From JABMQW01 sp964439935 (GTDB taxonomy: Bacteria > Fidelibacterota > Marinisomatia > Marinisomatales > TCS56), in assembly GCA_964439935.1 (NCBI GenBank), contig CAYTPW010000002.1, positions 124,001 through 188,000 of the forward strand: a stretch of 64,000 nucleotides of DNA, in the 5' to 3' direction. The notes beneath the pieces are model-generated. The model was not told the DNA's origin. It worked only from the letters and a program-made list of their open reading frames with translations, and searched no databases. Positions 9,026 to 17,809 of the stretch are shown here, in pieces (positions within the stretch are counted from its first letter, which is position 1; every line of letters begins with the position of its first letter). Made by a program: the position numbers and the translations under genes.

Positions 9026-9864
9026 TGAGTCGGCTGGTTTATAATGAATTGATCAAGATTTTCAGCAAGTACCGCACCTATATCAGCTTTGGCGCCATTC
9101 TGGTTCTTCTGCCGCTGGTACTATGGGGTTTCAGTTATGGTGGCGGGCGCATGCAGGACGAAATTGTTAATCAGTTCAAAGATTCGTTTATCGTGGTTGG
9201 CACGCTGTTCAACGGGTTTCTGGCAACCCACATAACAATGAATTTTATGTGGGTTCACATCCCATTTCTGATAACGCTGGTGGCAGGTGATGTCGTGGCC
9301 GGTGAAGGCGCCCGCGGAACCTTCCGTATTTATCTTACCAGGCCGGTGAGTAGACTGAAAATCATATTGTCAAAACTATTGGCTACCTATGCATACACAT
9401 CTCTATTGGTCATTTTTTTCATTATTATGAGCCTTGGTTTAGGTACCCTGTGGTTGGGCAGTGGCGATTTAATTGTAATGCACCGGGGAGTGATTATTTT
9501 CGATAGGTACGAAGCATTGCTGCGTTTTTTCATGGGCTTCGGGTTTGCGCTGGTCAATTTACTGGTCGTTGCCAGCTTATGTTTTATGCTCAGCACCTTT
9601 GTAAATAACGCGGTTGGACCAATGATTGGAGCAATGGCGGTAATTATGATTGGTTTGGCCATTGCTAATATTCCACTGGATATTTTCGAACAAATCAAGC
9701 CATGGATTTTTACTTCATATTTTGAGATATTCTGGAAACAGGCATTTTATGAACCGATCCCCTGGGATGATATTATTTTCAGTCTGGCGGTCCTGGTGGG
9801 ACATATGGCAATCTTTGTCTTGATCAGTTTTATCACTTTTATTCGCAAGGATATTCTTACATGA
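9022..9864 (+). CDS. ABC-2 type transporter permease
   Basis: 280 residues with about six hydrophobic segments (near 22-40, 73-95, 115-145, 170-200, 202-220 and 250-275). It resembles the ABC-2 membrane subunit family, with VAGDVVAGEGARGTFRIYLTRP (the EG-x-R-GT-x-x-x-x-L-x-x-P motif) at about 89-110. It pairs with the upstream ATPase; both junctions of this three-gene operon are ATGA overlaps, so the subunits are likely made in fixed ratio. The motif and topology fit an exporter of the NatB/CcmB-like kind. The substrate cannot be read from the sequence. Confidence 0.87.
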   Translation: MMSRLVYNELIKIFSKYRTYISFGAILVLLPLVLWGFSYGGGRMQDEIVNQFKDSFIVVGTLFNGFLATHITMNFMWVHIPFLITLVAGDVVAGEGARGTFRIYLTRPVSRLKIILSKLLATYAYTSLLVIFFIIMSLGLGTLWLGSGDLIVMHRGVIIFDRYEALLRFFMGFGFALVNLLVVASLCFMLSTFVNNAVGPMIGAMAVIMIGLAIANIPLDIFEQIKPWIFTSYFEIFWKQAFYEPIPWDDIIFSLAVLVGHMAIFVLISFITFIRKDILT

Positions 9865-10553
9865 TCAGACGTTTGATTATTTTCCTGATCCTGTGTGCTT
9901 CGTCAGCGGTTGGCCAGATCACGGCAACAGCGATAATTGATAGTGTTCAGAGCAGATTCAATCGTATTCAGGATTATTCCGTGCGGATCAAATTGACGGT
10001 GGATATGGAAAAATTCCGGATGCCGCGGAAAAGAATTGATATGTATTTCAAACAACCTGATAAGCTCAAGATTGAGTCGGATGGTTTCGCAATTGTTCCC
10101 CGCCAGGGAATCGGTGCTACGGCGATACTGGACAGCCTGCAGTCGCTCGAACTGGTTGGGGATGACGAAATCGCCGATCGGCAATACTGGATTATTGCAG
10201 GTCTGCGTAAAGAAGGAAACTGGCAGTTAAGCACCAGTATCTGGATTGATAAACGCGACTGGGTAATAACCCAGGTGATCTCACAGCTTGATACGGTGGA
10301 AATAGCGCGAGTACAACTTGACTATTCCATGGTCGATCGGGTTTTCCTGTTGCCAACGAAAACGACGGTAACAATTAAAGCAGCTCCCGCAATGACAGCC
10401 CAACTGGGCCATTTCGATTCTGACAGACAGGGCAGTTCATTTGAACAGCGGGTCGATAAATCAGTCAAAAGCGGAACGGTAATCATGGAATTTTCCCGTT
10501 ATCGGGTGAACCGCGGGATAAAGGATAGCTTCTTTAACGATTCCGATTGGTGA
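9861..10553 (+). CDS. LolA-like outer-membrane lipoprotein carrier protein
   Basis: 230 residues. The signal peptide is about residues 1-18 (LIIFLILCASSAVGQ). The mature part begins with IIDSVQSRFNRIQDYSVRIKLTV and continues PRKRIDMYFKQPDKLKIES, the pattern of the LolA/LppX-type half-barrel (outer membrane lipoprotein-sorting protein), which carries acyl chains through the periplasm. It starts inside the last codons of the ABC permease gene (ATGA), so the three proteins probably act together. Whether it carries lipoproteins or another lipid is inference. The next gene runs convergently, with its stop 1 base away. Confidence 0.72.
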   Translation: MIRRLIIFLILCASSAVGQITATAIIDSVQSRFNRIQDYSVRIKLTVDMEKFRMPRKRIDMYFKQPDKLKIESDGFAIVPRQGIGATAILDSLQSLELVGDDEIADRQYWIIAGLRKEGNWQLSTSIWIDKRDWVITQVISQLDTVEIARVQLDYSMVDRVFLLPTKTTVTIKAAPAMTAQLGHFDSDRQGSSFEQRVDKSVKSGTVIMEFSRYRVNRGIKDSFFNDSDW

Positions 10554-10554
10554 T

Positions 10555-10938
10555 TTATCTCAGGGGCAATAAATGTCCCAGAATATAGCCTATGACCGTG
10601 CCAACCAGCAGAGCAAGTGTAATCACCCTGGAATTGACAATATCCTTGCCGTAACCTTTACGAATTGCCAGTACAGAGACCAGATAGGCCAGGGCATTGA
10701 TTATCCAGAACAGGGGGATCGTCAATACCTTGATAATTAATGGACCGGCAATTGGAATCATGACTATCAGCGTTGCCAGCCCGGCAAAAGCCTGTGTAAA
10801 CAGGCCGACAACCAGAGTACCAAAAACGACAATTTTTTCATCAACTCCCAGTAACAGGGCGATTACGACGGCTACCAGGATTCCCAGCCAGAGTAAAAGA
10901 ATATTCTTATAGCTTTTAAAAAATGAACGTTTATTCAT
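10555..10938 (-). CDS. Small integral membrane protein of unknown function
   Basis: 127 residues with about four predicted membrane helices (near 14-32, 37-58, 60-92 and 105-124), a basic N-terminus (MNKRSFFKSYKN) and few polar residues. I do not recognise a family. Its start overlaps the end of the upstream minus-strand gene by 8 bases, so it probably belongs to that transcription unit (glycosyltransferase, Wzi-like, DUF3108-like, this gene). A role at the inner membrane in envelope or polysaccharide traffic is only suggested by neighbourhood. Confidence 0.65.
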   Translation of the reverse strand: MNKRSFFKSYKNILLLWLGILVAVVIALLLGVDEKIVVFGTLVVGLFTQAFAGLATLIVMIPIAGPLIIKVLTIPLFWIINALAYLVSVLAIRKGYGKDIVNSRVITLALLVGTVIGYILGHLLPLR

Positions 10939-11662
10939 TCAATTTTGCCTCCAGAGTAAAGCCAAACAGTTTTACGCTGGCTTTAATAATTCGCTGCCGT
11001 TCACCTCGTTCAACCCATAATTGGCGAATGGCGTCAGGGTGGACAATATGCTCTGAAAAATAATCACTGCGATCAATTATATTCAACGATGATTCACTTT
11101 TATCGCGTACAATGTCCAAGCGGTAATGATCACACCGGTAAGTAGAATTATCGATATCCAGACTGACCGAATCAGCCCACAGTAACCTTGTCTTATACAG
11201 GCTACCTTCGTGCTCAAGCTCAAGCCAGCGGGTATCCAAGTAGTCGGCAGGCTGTTTAGTTATTTGCGCCAGGATTGTGAAAATTGTCTGAGTTTCCGAA
11301 GGTCGTTCGATCCTCATTTCGGAGTTATAAACCAGTTCATGTGAATCAAGGTCGTATTCTAAAGTTAATGTTTGCTCGAAATTGCCCTGTTTGATCTTCT
11401 TAGTATAGGATCGTATCCCAAAATCAACCGTATCGAATGTAGTGGTATAATGGCTATCAACTGGCCAGATCAGATCGATCAATCCAATGGTGCTGGTCTG
11501 AAAACTCAATTGACCCGGTACGTTGAAATCCATGATTACTGCAACACATGGAATCCCCCAAATACCTATTTCATAAGTTTGGGATTTTAGACCGCTAACT
11601 AATGCCAAAGTTAATATACTTAATACGATGAATTTCTCAATGTGATTCAAGATCAACACCAC
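10931..11662 (-). CDS. DUF3108-like secreted protein
   Basis: 243 residues with a hydrophobic N-terminal segment (about residues 10-27, FIVLSILTLALVSGLKSQ) that looks like a signal peptide ending at SQ. The start codon must be one of two consecutive GTG codons at 11662 or 11659; no ATG is available. The body alternates beta strands (FDTVDFGIRSYTKKIKQGNFEQTLTL, residues split by turns) and resembles DUF3108-type periplasmic proteins, but the match is weak. It follows the Wzi-like gene with a 2-base gap, so a role in surface polysaccharide or outer-membrane assembly is plausible. Another DUF3108 protein lies at the right end of the window. Confidence 0.55.
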   Translation of the reverse strand: MVLILNHIEKFIVLSILTLALVSGLKSQTYEIGIWGIPCVAVIMDFNVPGQLSFQTSTIGLIDLIWPVDSHYTTTFDTVDFGIRSYTKKIKQGNFEQTLTLEYDLDSHELVYNSEMRIERPSETQTIFTILAQITKQPADYLDTRWLELEHEGSLYKTRLLWADSVSLDIDNSTYRCDHYRLDIVRDKSESSLNIIDRSDYFSEHIVHPDAIRQLWVERGERQRIIKASVKLFGFTLEAKLNE

Positions 11663-11664
11663 TT

Positions 11665-13236
11665 TTAATAATTGAGGTCCAAGCCTAGCAATAATCCTAT
11701 TTGAGTGTAATCCTGTCCAAATTTATTGAATGTGTCGTCAATGCGTGGATTGGTTGCTGATTCGCAATACACTGCAAAACGCACCCACATATTTTCATAA
11801 AATTCGTAGTTCGTCTGCCACTGGATGTTAATTTTCGATTCCTTCTTACCAACCAGAAATTGCTTGTCTCGGGTAGTATCCTCGGGATTGCCAAAAATTC
11901 GGTCGCCCTCACCATGCCAGGTTTGAGCAACAGATAGGGAATGCCATAAATTATAGCGTTTAAACCAGGTGAAGGAGAATTGAAAATGTAGACTGTTTGG
12001 TTCGATATCATAGCCAATAGATTGGCCGTAATATTCGTAATGATTTGCTGAATCTTGATGTGTATAAACGTAAGGTTCAACCCGCACCACCTCTAAAACA
12101 GCAAATGAATTTTTCATTCCGAGAGGTTGATTCCATTTTATCCCCCCCAACACGGCCCATTTGTTTACATAATTTTTAAACCAGTTTTGCATAAAATCGA
12201 CATCATCAAGTAATAATTCAAAATAGGATATGGTTTTATTGGAAAGCTGCATCTGGATATCCACACCAGCCAGATTGTTATCCGTATCGCCGGAATATAC
12301 TTCGCTGATAGCAAATGGTTGCAGTGGATTGAGGTAAGTAATTTCAAAATCACGATTATATATGACTGATTCGCTTAAACCAATCCGGAATCTGGAGAAT
12401 AATGGAAATTCCAAACGATGGGCGGATATTTTTCTTTGACTGGCAGCATATTCTTTGCCATTTTTGACACTAAATGGATATAGGCTATTCAGAATGCCCA
12501 CCAGATGGATAAATTTAAACGGACCTATGTTGGTCACAGCATGAATATTGGTGATCGGATATTGGGTAATATTCAATAACAGGTTTCCGGTCTTCGCCGG
12601 ACCCCAACGATAATAATCGGAGCCAAAAAATATATATCCCCAACTAGTTGAAAAAATTAGCTGGGTGATCCCTACATCACCTTCAGTAGTCGATTTGAAA
12701 TCTTGATGTCTTACCGGGGCTAATTCTTCCTTGATCCCATACCCGGTATTTAAGTCTAAGTTAGCGAAATAAATAATTGTACTTATATCGGCCTGATAGG
12801 AAAGAAATCCTCCCGCAGTTCCTCTGATTTCGGCCCCCAGATCAATTTTGTGGAAAGGACGCATATCACGATAAGCTTGGGATAACCAGCGTAATTCTGC
12901 ATCTCCAGTAAAAGTAGAAAAATTATTTGCTAGGGCTATTAGATGATGATCTCGATCAGAAAATTCATCAAGATAGCGTTGAATTAAATGCTTGGAACCC
13001 AATGTGGCCGGGGCGGTATTCAGGCGTTCCAGCAAGGTCCTGATTTCGCCTCTTGTATATGGTCGCAGATCACCAATGGTATCCTCTTTACTTGCTGTAT
13101 GGAAAAAATCGAGTAACTGGTAAACAGGATGATTGAGCATAACATAATGCAGCTGGCATTGACCAATTGAGTTGAGCAAAATCCACCCCCAGAGTAGAGA
13201 GGAGAGTATTGAACTACGCATTATCTTCCAATTCAT
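11665..13236 (-). CDS. Capsule assembly Wzi family outer-membrane protein
   Basis: 523 residues. The signal peptide is about 1-28 (SSLLWGWILLNSIGQCQ). A helical N-terminal region (about 35-100) precedes a long series of beta strands. Motifs typical of Wzi-like barrels are present: FFGSDYYRWGPAKTGNLLLN (about 204-223), where RWGP is the hallmark, and IGLSESVIYNRDFEITYLNP (about 287-306). Wzi in enteric bacteria is an outer-membrane lectin that anchors capsule; FCB members of the family are common next to glycan genes. The start overlaps the upstream glycosyltransferase gene by 23 bases, which indicates coupling. No wza or wzc is seen nearby. Confidence 0.78.
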   Translation of the reverse strand: MNWKIMRSSILSSLLWGWILLNSIGQCQLHYVMLNHPVYQLLDFFHTASKEDTIGDLRPYTRGEIRTLLERLNTAPATLGSKHLIQRYLDEFSDRDHHLIALANNFSTFTGDAELRWLSQAYRDMRPFHKIDLGAEIRGTAGGFLSYQADISTIIYFANLDLNTGYGIKEELAPVRHQDFKSTTEGDVGITQLIFSTSWGYIFFGSDYYRWGPAKTGNLLLNITQYPITNIHAVTNIGPFKFIHLVGILNSLYPFSVKNGKEYAASQRKISAHRLEFPLFSRFRIGLSESVIYNRDFEITYLNPLQPFAISEVYSGDTDNNLAGVDIQMQLSNKTISYFELLLDDVDFMQNWFKNYVNKWAVLGGIKWNQPLGMKNSFAVLEVVRVEPYVYTHQDSANHYEYYGQSIGYDIEPNSLHFQFSFTWFKRYNLWHSLSVAQTWHGEGDRIFGNPEDTTRDKQFLVGKKESKINIQWQTNYEFYENMWVRFAVYCESATNPRIDDTFNKFGQDYTQIGLLLGLDLNY

Positions 13237-14395
13237 AATACTGATTGGGATACCGAGCCTTCAGCTCCCGAATTACTGCTGATATTACTATCATTTCACC
13301 ACCAGAAGGAACGGTTTTCAGCCTCGTTTTTAGAGCTGCATCCGATAAGGCGCGATTGATCATTTTTCGCACCTTATCGGGATTATCCCCGGTTCCGATT
13401 GATCCAGCCGCAAGTTTATTTTTAATCAATAATTGTTCGGTTTCCCTGATTTCGGGATGCTTTTCAACATGCCACAATAGTAATGGGACTTGCGACTGGA
13501 GTGCTTCAGCAACAGTAGTAAAACCGGCACGTGTAATTACCAAGGAAGCGGCATTGATTATGTCCTGGGTTTCAACCCAACGATAAGAAGTACAGATAAA
13601 ATTTGGATAATTCGCGGAGATATACTTTGTCTCTTTTAGTGATCGGGGGATAATTACAAATTTGCCATCAACACCTGCGGACAAACTGTGAAAAAAATCA
13701 AGATATACCTGATTGGATTCCGTCGCGCCGCCACCCAGAGACAAGAAAATGAGTTTCGTTGAATCAGGTTGAGCCAGTTCCAGCTTAACCTGTTCCACTG
13801 TGCGAGTTGGACGTCGGGCTATTATGGGTATAGCTATGGTTCGACTATCGGTCTTGTGGGAAGGATATACTTGTTCGATGAAGATCTTCTGGTGCAAAAT
13901 ATACATTATGGAATAGGCAAACCGGATTCCTATTGAAAGCAGTTTATAAATCGGTGACGTTCCTAGCCTGGTGTAGGATAAATTATAGTTATAAACACCA
14001 AAAACAGGAATCCGCCCAATCCGACAAAACAATGGTGTAAATGGCAGAAAATCATTGATTACCAATGCCGGACGGCGCTTTCGCAGGTAGAACATAAAAA
14101 GATAATAGTGTTTCATTACCGTGATGGTCGAATATCTTAACAACGACTGTAGCGTTTTCAGGACATCAATATCGAATTTGTTGGTATATACCAGCAGCGA
14201 TCCTTCCGGATAAGGAATTATTTCGCCTTGAAAACCGGGAAAAGAGGCTTTTAAAAGCTGTACCTGTGTTTGGTGAACAAACAATCGAAAATCCACATCC
14301 AATTTTTGAAGTTCGCGTAAAACGGGGATTTCCCGCATTAGACAGCCACGTTCCGGACCAAATATCCAAAAATCTATTAAAAGTCGCTTATTCAC
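13214..14395 (-). CDS. MurG-like (GT28 fold) glycosyltransferase
   Basis: About 393 residues. A GTG at 14395 gives MNKRLLIDFWIFGPERG; a TTG 3 bases earlier is an alternative. It has the two Rossmann-like halves of a GT-B enzyme. The C-terminal half carries FLSLGGGATESNQ, a nucleotide-sugar loop region with AASLVITRAGFTTVAEAL, and a PLLLW segment, matching the UDP-GlcNAc transferase MurG and its relatives (undecaprenyl-diphospho-muramoylpentapeptide GlcNAc transferase). It is not murG itself: there is no division cluster here and its partner is the Wzi-like gene. Transfer of a hexosamine-type sugar to a surface glycan or lipid is the likely reaction; donor and acceptor are unknown. Confidence 0.7.
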   Translation of the reverse strand: MNKRLLIDFWIFGPERGCLMREIPVLRELQKLDVDFRLFVHQTQVQLLKASFPGFQGEIIPYPEGSLLVYTNKFDIDVLKTLQSLLRYSTITVMKHYYLFMFYLRKRRPALVINDFLPFTPLFCRIGRIPVFGVYNYNLSYTRLGTSPIYKLLSIGIRFAYSIMYILHQKIFIEQVYPSHKTDSRTIAIPIIARRPTRTVEQVKLELAQPDSTKLIFLSLGGGATESNQVYLDFFHSLSAGVDGKFVIIPRSLKETKYISANYPNFICTSYRWVETQDIINAASLVITRAGFTTVAEALQSQVPLLLWHVEKHPEIRETEQLLIKNKLAAGSIGTGDNPDKVRKMINRALSDAALKTRLKTVPSGGEMIVISAVIRELKARYPNQYYELEDNA

Positions 14396-14424
14396 CAAAC
14401 GGGATGAGTTTTTTCCAAAAAGGA

Positions 14425-15798
14425 TTAGCCCACCGGTAGCAGTGCGGCCGCTATCACGAAATACAGAAGAACACCAAGAATGTCAATGCTGGTAGTGACA
14501 AAAGGCCCAGTGGCAATAGCAGGGTCGATGTCGACTCGCCGCAAGAAGAGGGGTACGATTGTACCGATCGAGGCGGCGATCAGCATCGATACACAGATAC
14601 TGATACCAACGACCAGACCGATAATGGCGGGACCATCGATAAATTTGAAATAAGCGACCAGTCCCAGCAGCAAACCATAGAAAATCCCCAGGATCAGGCC
14701 AACCTGGATTTCTTTGAATATAACACTCACGGTATTACCCACCTCAATCCGCCCGGTGGCCAGACCGCGAACTACAATTGTCGAAGACTGGGTACCGATA
14801 TTACCCCCCATTCCGATAATAACGGGGATAAAAGCCGCCAGAGCTACCATAGTTTCGAGCATACCCTCAAAAACGCCAATAATTAGAGCTGCGACTATAC
14901 CGCCAATCCAGCTGGCAAACAACCACGGCAGGCGGCTTTTGGCATTATCCCAGCTTGATTTCAGCAAGATTTCCCGATCCTTACCGACACCGGCCATCTG
15001 GAGGAAATCTTCCGTTGCTTCTTCCCGAATGACGTCCACAACATCGTCTACGGTTACTATACCAAGGATATGATTGTCAACATCCACAACCGGAACCGCT
15101 AAATAATTGTAGCGGGAAACAATTTTGGCAACATCTTCCTGGTCGGTTTCCGGGCGGACGGAATAGACATGCTTGACCATGATGTCTTTAAGAGTGCTAT
15201 CAGGAGGAGTCGTGACCAGATCCCGCAGGGAAATGACACCGGAAAGATGGCTATCTTCATCGATTACATAGAGGTAGAAGACCATCTCAGCCTTCTCGAA
15301 ACTCTGGAGGGCGGCAATCGCTTCGCTGGCGCGGGTATCTTCGTGGAGGGTGAAAACATCGGTATACATCAGGCTGCCGGCACTGTCGTCCGGGTAACCC
15401 ATGATTTCTTCCAGCTCCTGCTGCTCTTCTTCCTGCATCAGTTCGAGAACAGCCCGGGATAATTCGTTGGGCAACAAACCGAGCACGAGGGCTTGATCAT
15501 TAGATCCGGCCTCACGGATCACGCTGGCAATTCGCTGGGGTGATTCATTCTCCAGCAGGACCGTCAGAATTGATTCATCCAACTCTCCCAGGAATTCGGC
15601 TGTTTCTTCGGTTGGCTCCATCAGATCAAACAACGTTTTTTGCTCGTCTTCTGTAAAATGGCGGTAGATCAGGGCGATATCAGCCGGATGGGTCTTTTCG
15701 ATCAATTTGACCAGATTTACTTTGGCATGGCGCCGCAACAGGCGCCGGAAGGTATCTCTGAGGATAGTAATCTCATGCCCGAACATTTCTTTTTTCAT
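14425..15798 (-). CDS. mgtE: Magnesium transporter MgtE
   Basis: 457 residues in the standard MgtE order. First is a superhelical N-domain (about 10-130, with THPADIALIYRHFTEDEQ), then two CBS domains (about 135-255, including GVISLRDLVTTPP and GIVTVDDVVDVIREE). A connecting helix and five membrane helices follow (about 285-455), with the selectivity-filter region NIGTQSSTIVVRGLATG (about 333-349) and PAIATGPFVTTSIDILGVL near the end. The protein is a dimeric Mg2+ channel that closes when the cytosolic domains bind Mg2+. Its ATG overlaps the stop of the CPBP gene by 4 bases, although the two functions have no obvious link. Confidence 0.95.
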   Translation of the reverse strand: MKKEMFGHEITILRDTFRRLLRRHAKVNLVKLIEKTHPADIALIYRHFTEDEQKTLFDLMEPTEETAEFLGELDESILTVLLENESPQRIASVIREAGSNDQALVLGLLPNELSRAVLELMQEEEQQELEEIMGYPDDSAGSLMYTDVFTLHEDTRASEAIAALQSFEKAEMVFYLYVIDEDSHLSGVISLRDLVTTPPDSTLKDIMVKHVYSVRPETDQEDVAKIVSRYNYLAVPVVDVDNHILGIVTVDDVVDVIREEATEDFLQMAGVGKDREILLKSSWDNAKSRLPWLFASWIGGIVAALIIGVFEGMLETMVALAAFIPVIIGMGGNIGTQSSTIVVRGLATGRIEVGNTVSVIFKEIQVGLILGIFYGLLLGLVAYFKFIDGPAIIGLVVGISICVSMLIAASIGTIVPLFLRRVDIDPAIATGPFVTTSIDILGVLLYFVIAAALLPVG

Positions 15799-16589
15799 GT
15801 GGTGGCCTCAACACGGTTATGAAGTAGATAAAAACCGGCGGCGGTTAAACCGGCCGCCAAGACTAACCAGAGGGGCGAGACATGGCTGCCCCAGTGATAA
15901 AAGGCTGCTCCTGCTGGATAAAGATTGGCTATTAACAGGGCCAGGCTGTTATAAACGCCGTGGCAGATGATTGCCGGCAGCACCGAATTTGTCCGCCAGG
16001 CCAGGTAGCCTAAAATAACGCCCATCAGATAAGCTTGGATAATCCAGTACGGATTCAGATGAATGATGGCAAAGGTCAGGGCCGTGACAAGAACAGCCCG
16101 GGTTACATCCTGCCAGTATTTTTCCAGGAATTGCTGTAAATAACCACGGAATAATAATTCCTCTCCGATCGGGGCAAAAATACCTACGCCGATAAATAGG
16201 ATCAGTCCAGAAGCAAATGAATCGACCAGCAGATATTCGCCGATCCTTTCAACCATCTGCGGGTCGGCGATGATGAATTCCATCAGATGATCGAGTTCTT
16301 CGGAAATAAATACGGTACCCACAGCGATCAGAATAGTAGCCAGAGCATCCTTGAATTCTATCGGGTTCAGGCGCAGGGAATTAATTAGAGACACCCGCCG
16401 GTTAAATAAATAAACTACCAGTGGAATCGCCATAAAACCCTGGCCGATGAAAATCGAAATATAAATCAGGAATTTCTGGCTGTTTTCAGGATTAACTGTA
16501 AGACTGACCAGGGCGGTCAGCAAGGCGGCCAGAATAACCGACATTAGTACAACACCAAAAGCAGTAGCAACTGTTGGAGTCCGGCTCAT
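15795..16589 (-). CDS. CPBP family intramembrane metalloprotease
   Basis: 264 residues and about eight hydrophobic segments. The family motifs are present: motif 1 EELLFRGYLQ (about 142-151, with the paired Glu and the Arg), motif 2 FAIIHLNPYW (about 171-180, with the His), and motif 3 ICHGVYNSLALL (about 206-217, with His and Asn). These form the active site of the CaaX/Rce1-like, bacteriocin-processing (Abi) proteases in the inner membrane. The substrate is unknown. The gene is upstream of mgtE with a 4-base overlap. About 170 AT-rich bases without a gene separate it from the methyltransferase. Confidence 0.88.
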   Translation of the reverse strand: MSRTPTVATAFGVVLMSVILAALLTALVSLTVNPENSQKFLIYISIFIGQGFMAIPLVVYLFNRRVSLINSLRLNPIEFKDALATILIAVGTVFISEELDHLMEFIIADPQMVERIGEYLLVDSFASGLILFIGVGIFAPIGEELLFRGYLQQFLEKYWQDVTRAVLVTALTFAIIHLNPYWIIQAYLMGVILGYLAWRTNSVLPAIICHGVYNSLALLIANLYPAGAAFYHWGSHVSPLWLVLAAGLTAAGFYLLHNRVEATT

Positions 16590-16760
16590 AGGGGTCTGGT
16601 TCCTGGTCGATCATAATGCTGGAAATTACACCTGACTGGGCACAAAGGAAATAAATGTCAGCAGCTTAGTAAGTGTTAATAAATATTAATAAATTTAATT
16701 TATATCGATTTTGATGAGTACTGAGGTCCACTGCCTTATCTCTGATTTCGATGTGTTTAT

Positions 16761-17531
16761 TCAGGAGTGATTCACCAGGCGGTCAAGCAGGATACCAGCG
16801 GCCACAGCCACGTTGAGTGATTCGCCGGACCCCACCCGAGGAATACTAACCTGATAATCGAGCAATTCCCTCGATTCTGGTGAAATACCCTGTGCCTCCC
16901 CGCCTAAAACCAGAACCCACTCAGTCAGGTCAGTTTTTTTCAGTTCAGACAGCGGAATACCGTTCATATCGGCCCCAATTATTTGATAACCGTAGGACTT
17001 TAGGATGTCTAAAGAGCTGTCTGGCCAGAGATTCAGCGTAAAATGGGCTCCCATTCCACCACGGACTACTTTAGGATTCCAGGGATCAACGCTATTAGCG
17101 GAAAGCCCTATATTGGGGATACCGAACCAGGTTGCACTGCGCAACAGGGTTCCCAGGTTGCCGGGATCCGCCAGCCGATCCAGATACAGCCAGGGACCTT
17201 TTGGAAAGGTTTCCGGTGTCAGGGGACGGGCGTCCGGCAAAGGGCAAAGGGCGATAATGCCAGCCGGAGAAACTGTGCCGCTAAGTTTTTTCAGTTGTGG
17301 GCCTTCAATCATTTCCCAGGAATAATCACTGGATTGCAATTGATCGATAATGAATCGATGTTCGGGATTGTCAATAAAATCGTTGGTGATGTATAATGCA
17401 TCCAGCCTTACGCGGGCTTCAATTGCAGCTGATATCAGGCGGGCACCTTCCAGAATGAACTGTCGCTGTTGCTGACGATATTTTTTATGTGTCAGCGAGC
17501 GGATGAGTTTGACTTCAGTTGTGGTGAGCAT
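16761..17531 (-). CDS. TrmH/SpoU family RNA 2'-O-methyltransferase
   Basis: 256 residues. An N-terminal substrate-binding domain (about 1-95, with RQFILEGARLISAAIE) precedes a SPOUT knot domain. The three SPOUT motifs are visible: DPGNLGTLLRSATWFG (about 131-146), VLVLGGEAQGIS (about 207-218) and SIPRVGSGESLNVAVAAGIL (about 229-248). The layout fits enzymes that methylate the ribose 2'-OH of 23S rRNA or tRNA using S-adenosylmethionine, such as RlmB or TsnR-like proteins. The exact RNA target cannot be told. It is divergent from proS. Confidence 0.88.
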   Translation of the reverse strand: MLTTTEVKLIRSLTHKKYRQQQRQFILEGARLISAAIEARVRLDALYITNDFIDNPEHRFIIDQLQSSDYSWEMIEGPQLKKLSGTVSPAGIIALCPLPDARPLTPETFPKGPWLYLDRLADPGNLGTLLRSATWFGIPNIGLSANSVDPWNPKVVRGGMGAHFTLNLWPDSSLDILKSYGYQIIGADMNGIPLSELKKTDLTEWVLVLGGEAQGISPESRELLDYQVSIPRVGSGESLNVAVAAGILLDRLVNHS

Positions 17532-17809
17532 AATTGGAATTTACAATGTATCATTGTAGCAATAAAACTACAGCACACAGATCAAGAACCGTAAGAAGTC
17601 AGCTTACTTTAAATCATTATTTTTACCACTTATTACATTCCAAAGACTCCTGATCAAACAGCTATTTCTCTTTGAAATCCCCGACCTCCTCCGCTAATTT
17701 CTTGCTCGATTTTTCAAATGTCTGCTACCGGTAGTATAGGCTGATAGCTGTTTATTAAATAAATTCTTAGTGTTCTTTCTACCTTGGTGGTAATAAATAA
17801 GGAAGAGTA

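Noticed and set aside
17532..17809. Possible T-box or other riboswitch upstream of proS
   Set aside because: No T-box consensus or antiterminator pairing was found; only an AT-rich leader and a short CTACCGGTAG palindrome are seen.
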